Origin: Candidatus Omnitrophota bacterium
GTDB lineage: Bacteria > Hinthialibacterota > Hinthialibacteria > Hinthialibacterales > Hinthialibacteraceae
DNA: 64,000 bases
Reading direction: 5' to 3'
Assembly: GCA_040755155.1 (NCBI GenBank)
Contig: JBFMBP010000136.1
Location: 62,001 to 126,000, forward strand
Part shown: piece by piece, positions 59,842 to 64,000 of the stretch
Layout: each line of letters starts with the position of its first letter
Numbering within the stretch: position 1 is the first letter of the stretch
The notes under the pieces: model-generated
The model's database searches: none
Told to the model about the DNA's origin: nothing
What the model saw: only the letters and a program-made list of their open reading frames with translations
Made by a program: the position numbers and the translations under genes

Positions 59842-60009
59842 GTCTTTTAATTTGATTCGCCCCATCGCGAAAAGGGGCGCTATAGGAATAGTATTCCGGA
59901 GGGTATAATGCGGCGCAAGTGGAAAACAGCGTTTCCACTATACTCTCGCCTTCTACTAAAGGGTGAAATAGATATCTTATTTGTCATGAAATAACAGGAA
60001 TCATTGCCA

Positions 60010-61011
60010 ATGGGTTGGAATCATGTTGAATGTCATCCGATTGTGCGCCAGACCATCGTTTCCGCCATTGAAAAAGGGCGGATGCGCGGAACGCAGCTGA
60101 TTTTCGGTCCGCCCAATTGCGGTCAAGAGGCTATCGCGCTGGCAATAGCGCTTGCCCTGAATTGCAAAACTAGCGGCGGCGACTTCTGCGGCGAATGCCT
60201 CAACTGCCGCCGCATCCGGGACAAGATATTTCCCGACGTCTACTATATGTTTCCTATCGAGGATTGGGACGATCCCAAGCGCAAAGGGCAGGATTATAGT
60301 ATCGGACACATGAGAATGGTCCAGGAATGCGCCCAAACGTATCCTTACGAAAGCCAATACAAAATCTTCATCTTTAACGACGCCCACCGAATGACGACGG
60401 AAGCTGCCAACAGCCTGCTCAAAATTCTGGAAGAGCCATTCCCTCACAATCTCTTTTTGCTTTTGACGAACAACGTTTTCCGCATTCTTCCCACCATTCT
60501 TTCCCGCTGCCAAAAAATCCGCCTCGCGCCTTTGGACGCCGCCGCGCTGGTTGAGTCTTTACGCGGCGAATTGCCGGAAGATGCGGCGGAAACGTTAGCC
60601 CGCGCTTCCGGCGGAATTCCCCGCCAGGCCCGGATGCTATTGGAGAGTAACTATATTCAGACTCGCGACGAAGCCATTGGCTTGCTGCGCCAAATTCGCA
60701 GCCAGGCCAGTTCCATCTCCGGCCTGGCCGAACGCATCGCCAAAGAGCCGCGAGAAGCGATTCGCTCGCAATTGACGTTGTTGATGGGCATTTTGCGGGA
60801 CGGCGCCTTGCTGGCGGAGGGGATCGAGGACGGCCCTTTCCTCAATCCCGACCGGCGAAAGGAGATCGCCGGACTTTTCCAAAACGAAAAGGCTGAAGAT
60901 TTGATTGCAGGCTTGGACAAAATACTGGAAGTCATGGTCGGATTGGATCGCAACATCCATACGCAGCTTCAAATGATGGAGCTGTTCCTCGTCCTTCGCT
61001 TTTCCCCATGA
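60010..61011 (+). CDS. holB: DNA polymerase III delta-prime subunit
   Basis: 333 residues from the ATG at 60010 (AGGAA nine bases upstream). An AAA+ clamp-loader fold: GTQLIFGPPNCGQEA (P-loop region with Gln in place of the ATP-binding Lys, as in other delta-prime subunits), a zinc module CGECLNC, DAHRMTTEAANSLLKILEEP and the sensor segment LLTNNVFRILPTILSRCQKI. It is the stator that helps open the sliding clamp. The C-terminal domain is helical and divergent. It is single here, not next to tmk or tatD. Confidence 0.88.
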   Translation: MGWNHVECHPIVRQTIVSAIEKGRMRGTQLIFGPPNCGQEAIALAIALALNCKTSGGDFCGECLNCRRIRDKIFPDVYYMFPIEDWDDPKRKGQDYSIGHMRMVQECAQTYPYESQYKIFIFNDAHRMTTEAANSLLKILEEPFPHNLFLLLTNNVFRILPTILSRCQKIRLAPLDAAALVESLRGELPEDAAETLARASGGIPRQARMLLESNYIQTRDEAIGLLRQIRSQASSISGLAERIAKEPREAIRSQLTLLMGILRDGALLAEGIEDGPFLNPDRRKEIAGLFQNEKAEDLIAGLDKILEVMVGLDRNIHTQLQMMELFLVLRFSP

Positions 61012-61123
61012 AGAATATTCGGCCGCAGCCGATTGCAAAGGTATAAAAATCTTTTTCTAATCTTTATAATACCCTTAATCTTAGAAAGATCATCTCTAAA
61101 GACGGCGACAGGATCGGTTCATT

Positions 61124-61276
61124 ATGGTTCAATTAATGAAGGAATTTTTGGCTTTTCTCACGGAACGGAAAAAACTTTGGCTTTTACCCATCGTCATCGT
61201 CATGGTGCTGTTGGGATGTTTGTTGGTGTTGACTCAAACATCCGTCATCGCGCCATTTATATACGTATTGTTTTAA
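61124..61276 (+). CDS. DUF5989 family small membrane protein
   Basis: 50 residues: a short N-terminal helix (MVQLMKEFLAFLTERKKLW) and one membrane helix (PIVIVMVLLGCLLVLTQTS), ending APFIYVLF. This start (...FL.ERKK.W..P) and ending (S..APFIY.LF) are characteristic of DUF5989, which is usually found beside SxtJ-like and carbamoyltransferase genes of exosortase-type regions. None of those is seen here; the neighbours are holB and a nucleoside transporter. No strong ribosome site is seen (CAGGATCGGTTC upstream). Function unknown. Confidence 0.75.
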   Translation: MVQLMKEFLAFLTERKKLWLLPIVIVMVLLGCLLVLTQTSVIAPFIYVLF

Positions 61277-61381
61277 AATAGGCAGAAATGCATTCTTTCC
61301 TCATGGAGGGATTGCTTTCGTATATTGGTTTAACATACTCGGTTGTTTTCACGATTCCATTTCCCTACGCAGGAGGTTTTC

Positions 61382-62656
61382 ATGTCTTTCTCGCTACGCA
61401 TCCGTTTCAGTGCAATGATGTTCCTCCAATACCTGATTTGGGCGGCCTGGTTTATTAATTTGGGGCCGTATTTGGATCATAGGGGTTTTAGCAGCGACCT
61501 GGTCAGCGCTTTCTTTCTCGCCAGTTTGATTTCCCCCTTTATTGGAGGCCAAATCGCCGACCGCTATATGCCCACGCAACTTTTTATGGGGATATCCCAG
61601 ATTGTCGGCGGCATCATTCTGATTTTTTTGGCGAAGATATCCAACGGGACGGCGTTTTGGTGGATTCTGTTTCTCTACTCGATGATCTATGCGCCGACGT
61701 TGGCTTTGTCTAATTCGATCTGCTTTCATCACATGACCGATAAGGCCAAGGATTTCGGAGCGATTCGCGTTTGGGGCACTTTAGGGTGGATCGTCGCTGG
61801 ATTGGCAATGACCTTTTTATGGACCTACATACGGCCATATCCTATCGCATGGGCGGAAATATCCGCATTGGATGCAGCCGCTCAACAAGCGCAGCGCGCC
61901 GCTTATTTGAATGTAGAAAGTTGGTTGTTTATCCTTCCGGGAATTGTCTCGATCGTTTTTGGGCTTTTTTGCTTTTCGCTTCCTCATACGCCTCCTTCGG
62001 AAGAGAAATCCAATCCTTGGGCGTTTCTGGAAGCTTTTAAAATGTTGAAAGACAAAAATTTCGCCATGTTTATCGTCATCGCCTTCGTCGTCTCGACGCA
62101 ATTGATGTTTTTCTTCATTACCATGCCTGTATTCCTCGAATACTTGAATATGAACCGGCAAAATATTCCCACGGCGATGGTAACGGCGCAGATCACGGAA
62201 ATCGTGTCGATGTACCTGCTGATGCGATTACTGGTTCCGAAAATCGGAATTCGTTTCAGCATGGCGGCGGCGGCTTTGGCGTGGGGCTTATTGTACGGCG
62301 CCGCTGGTTTGGGACAGTCTTGGCAGCTCGTGGTTCCCGCCTTGCTGCTGCATGGATTCGCCTACGTCTTCTTCTTCGTCGTCGGCCAAGTGTACGTTGA
62401 CGCCGTGGCGTCGCCCCAAATCCGCGCTTCGGCTCAAGGCTTCATCAACGTGGTTACGATCGGCTTGGGAATGTATCTCAGCAGTTACTTCGTCAGCTGG
62501 GTGACGGAGCAGTTTACGACGGCCGCCCCCGGCTCCGCCGCCGTCATTAATTATCAGGGCGTTTTTCTCGTTCCATGCCTTTTGATGATTCTCTGCGCTT
62601 TGGCTTTCTTGCTTTTCTTCAAAGAGCCGGAAAAGAAAGAAGCGGAAGCGGCTTAA
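61382..62656 (+). CDS. MFS nucleoside transporter, NupG/XapB-like
   Basis: 424 residues from the ATG at 61382, which follows CAGGAGGTTTT; a start at 61343 would precede that site. About twelve membrane helices. The start (RIRFSAMMFLQYLIWAAWFINLGPYL) and KDFGAIRVWGTLGWIVAG match the NupG-type nucleoside:H+ symporter family. It imports nucleosides for salvage. Fits a life on cell debris together with NamZ. No nucleoside hydrolase or phosphorylase adjoins it. A good terminator follows. Confidence 0.85.
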   Translation: MSFSLRIRFSAMMFLQYLIWAAWFINLGPYLDHRGFSSDLVSAFFLASLISPFIGGQIADRYMPTQLFMGISQIVGGIILIFLAKISNGTAFWWILFLYSMIYAPTLALSNSICFHHMTDKAKDFGAIRVWGTLGWIVAGLAMTFLWTYIRPYPIAWAEISALDAAAQQAQRAAYLNVESWLFILPGIVSIVFGLFCFSLPHTPPSEEKSNPWAFLEAFKMLKDKNFAMFIVIAFVVSTQLMFFFITMPVFLEYLNMNRQNIPTAMVTAQITEIVSMYLLMRLLVPKIGIRFSMAAAALAWGLLYGAAGLGQSWQLVVPALLLHGFAYVFFFVVGQVYVDAVASPQIRASAQGFINVVTIGLGMYLSSYFVSWVTEQFTTAAPGSAAVINYQGVFLVPCLLMILCALAFLLFFKEPEKKEAEAA

Positions 62657-62687
62657 TATTTCTCGAACGATGGGAACAATCCATTCA

Positions 62688-62723
62688 AGCGGGAGCGGGA
62701 TGACATCTTGCTCTCGCTTTTTA
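62688..62723 (+). terminator. Rho-independent terminator of the nucleoside transporter gene
   Basis: AGCGGGAGC and GCTCTCGCT pair (one G-T) around a 13-base loop and are followed by TTTTATT. It lies 31 bp after the stop. Confidence 0.75.
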
Positions 62724-62817
62724 TTGTCAGAATGAGAATCGCCGCGTCGAAGGGAGATTATTTTATATTTTTTCCATATTCTTAGACGTTTCCTGGCGAT
62801 ATAATCAAATTACAATA

Positions 62818-62974
62818 AAGGCTCTTGCAAAAAGGATAAAGTCTACGCTTTAATTCTCCCCCCAAGCTTGGGGGGAGTTAGAGGGGGGGGTGATTTTATT
62901 AGGTTTAATAAGGCAACCCCCTCCTAACCTCCCCCAGGCTTGGGGGAGGAATAATGGAGTTTTGCAAGAGCCTC
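62818..62974 (+). mobile_element. MITE-like foldback element, copy C (157 bp)
   Basis: Ends AAGGCTCTTGCAAAA and TTTTGCAAGAGCCTC. Flanked by AATA on both sides (62814-62817 and 62975-62978), a perfect 4-bp target duplication. It shares long identical blocks with copy A (AAGGATAAAGTCTACGCTTT, GGGGGGAGTTAGAGGGGGG) in the same orientation. The internal hairpin arms CTCCCCCCAAGCTTGGGGGG and CTCCCCCAGGCTTGGGGGAG are intact. Together with the terminator it occupies the 403-bp gap before the lectin-like gene. Confidence 0.88.
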
Positions 62975-63059
62975 AATATAGATAATTTTAAAACGTCGCG
63001 GCGTTTCATTCGTTAATCGATGCGAAAGCAACGCCACTGGGGCTTACGGGGTTCACGCA

Positions 63060-63737
63060 ATGATAAAATATCGATTGGAATGGATGGCGGCCGTGGGAAT
63101 TGCGATTTCCTTTGTCCTGCTGATCGGCTGTTCGGAAACATTCAAGAATACAAGCAGTATCATCAAGAAGCCTGGCCAACTGTTGAAATCCTCTACGGAG
63201 ATGCTCACCCCCCGCGATATTTTGCAATCGCCGAGCATCATCGATAGTTCCCGGGAATTGGGCCATCTCGGACAATTCCGCGTCATCGTTTCGGCCACGT
63301 CGGATATTTTCCTGGCGGGAGCGGAAGCGGGCGCCAAGTTGCAATATCCTTTGGAAGGCGTACAGGACGTCGTCCCTGACAATTCACCGGTTCAAGTCCT
63401 GATGGGGCGAATCCGGGGCGGCGAAACTCTCGATTTTTACGCCAACGGCATTACGCGCCATCTGCCGCTTCCTTCGATCAACAACTCGGCCAAAGGGTCT
63501 CCCGATATGAAAATCAAAGCGGGTCCGGCCTATAAATACGACGCCGTCATTGGCAATATCGGAGCGCTAGTGGGTTTGTTCGACAATCAGAGCGCTCCCT
63601 TCGTTATCGGCGAGGATAATTTGATCGAAGCGCCGCGCGGCGCCACCAGCCTCTATTTGGGCGTCCTGGATCACCCCGGCGCTTCTTCCAACAATCAGGG
63701 CGAATACGTCGTCTATATCGACGTGATCCGGCGATGA
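63060..63737 (+). CDS. LecA/PA-IL-like lipoprotein
   Basis: 225 residues. A lipoprotein signal peptide ends with the lipobox LLIGC (Cys24), so it is lipid-anchored by the Lgt/LspA pathway present in this window. About 25-70 is a linker. The C-terminal domain (GALVGLFDNQSAPFVIGED, then SLYLGVLDHPGASSNNQGEYVV) matches the jelly-roll of the PA-IL galactose-binding lectin, including the D-x-x-N-type loop that ligates calcium and sugar (DHPGASSNNQG). It probably sticks to glycans at the cell surface. Convergent with a membrane glycosyltransferase, 4 bp away. Confidence 0.65.
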   Translation: MIKYRLEWMAAVGIAISFVLLIGCSETFKNTSSIIKKPGQLLKSSTEMLTPRDILQSPSIIDSSRELGHLGQFRVIVSATSDIFLAGAEAGAKLQYPLEGVQDVVPDNSPVQVLMGRIRGGETLDFYANGITRHLPLPSINNSAKGSPDMKIKAGPAYKYDAVIGNIGALVGLFDNQSAPFVIGEDNLIEAPRGATSLYLGVLDHPGASSNNQGEYVVYIDVIRR

Positions 63738-63741
63738 CGAT

Positions 63742-64000
63742 TTATCGATCGCTGCGAGATTCATGGAATCGATAAAGAACAACCGGCCCTTCCCGATGCG
63801 CCGGTTCCAAATAACGCGAGACGAAGGCTTCCCAAAGGCTTTTATCGGCTAGCTGTTGGATACTAGATCCTTCTTCCTTCCATAAAAGCCATCTTACGCC
63901 GAGTTCGCTCAGCTGTTGCGTGGCGCGTTCCGGACTTTCCCGCAGCCAAACCTCCATCGGTTGGATTTTCTTGCCGAAATGCGCGTCGCAGACGATGTTT
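63742..64000 (-). CDS. C-terminal part of a membrane protein, probably a PMT/ArnT-type glycosyltransferase
   Basis: The minus-strand frame is open to the window edge (86 residues visible). It reads ...NIVCDAHFGKKIQPMEVWL, then QQLSELGVRWLLWKEE and ends in the soluble FVSRYLEPAHREGPVVLYRFHE tail. The ...LxxLGVxxLLV...F...L....G.V.LYR(F/L) pattern is the extracytoplasmic C-terminal domain of membrane glycosyltransferases of the PMT_2 type. The catalytic N-terminus lies outside, so this is an inference from the tail. Confidence 0.5.
   Translation of the reverse strand, partial: NIVCDAHFGKKIQPMEVWLRESPERATQQLSELGVRWLLWKEEGSSIQQLADKSLWEAFVSRYLEPAHREGPVVLYRFHESRSDR

Noticed and set aside
60010-61011. 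Loss of the P-loop lysine in HolB as a defect
   Set aside because: Delta-prime subunits normally have a degenerate P-loop and do not need to bind ATP.

Overview
The window is about 64 kb of bacterial chromosome at roughly 50% G+C. It is densely coded, with no rRNA, tRNA, CRISPR array or prophage that I could find. It suggests a free-living, Gram-negative-type bacterium from a poorly sampled lineage. The evidence is lipoprotein processing genes (lgt, lspA), many Sec-type signal peptides, secreted c-type cytochromes, a three-subunit SdhCAB of the Bacteroidetes-like type, a single-peptide pseudopilin of the form common in Hinthialibacterota/Sumerlaeota/Planctomycetes-like genomes, and several secreted glycosidases. 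The phylum assignment is inference only; I cannot name a species.

Layout. 0-1.7 kb: the 3' end of a radical SAM protein and a VapB/VapC-type toxin-antitoxin pair. 1.7-13.4 kb (minus strand): a 2,660-residue secreted TPR/alpha-2-macroglobulin-like protein, then the sdhCAB operon. 13.4-25.6 kb (plus strand): a secreted triple-Cys-motif metal-binding protein, a stand-alone MshEN-motif protein next to a PAS-GGDEF diguanylate cyclase, a GH95 fucosidase, a membrane coiled-coil zinc-ribbon protein, an XRE antitoxin-like gene broken by an in-frame amber codon, a three-domain LplT-PlsC-acyl-ACP-synthetase fusion and an RMD1-family protein. 25.6-36.4 kb (minus strand): ileS, dksA-like, lspA, lgt, ugd and a GT39/ArnT-like glycosyltransferase in one direction, preceded by a PAS histidine kinase and an orphan PhnD-like secreted binding protein. 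36.4-39.3 kb: a gene-free kilobase with a very good sigma-70 promoter and a structured stretch, then rpoD. 39.4-41.7 kb (minus): a di-haem membrane cytochrome and a di-haem peroxidase. 42-49 kb: a large secreted glycosidase-like protein, a perR-ahpC peroxide-response unit with a PerR-box-like site, a MerR-type regulator and tldD. 49-59.7 kb: an unknown protein, NamZ, a second large secreted glycosidase-like protein, a methyltransferase, a GH51 arabinofuranosidase, an orphan pseudopilin and an M15-type peptidase. 60-64 kb: holB, a 50-residue DUF5989 protein, a NupG-like nucleoside transporter, a LecA-like lipoprotein and the C-terminus of a membrane glycosyltransferase.

How the genes fit together. 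GH95, GH51, two unclassified secreted glycosidase-like proteins, NamZ and a nucleoside transporter point to scavenging of plant or algal polysaccharides and of cell-wall debris. SdhCAB, the di-haem peroxidase and the PerR/AhpC unit point to aerobic or micro-aerobic respiration with peroxide defence.

The most notable non-coding content is three families of dispersed sequence. (1) Three ~155-bp foldback elements have terminal inverted repeats and 4-bp target duplications (MITE-like); one abuts a start codon. (2) Three copies of a 33-bp palindromic repeat lie only between genes. (3) Two ~220-bp copies of a degenerate repeat lie in opposite orientation. A possible undescribed RNA lies upstream of rpoD.
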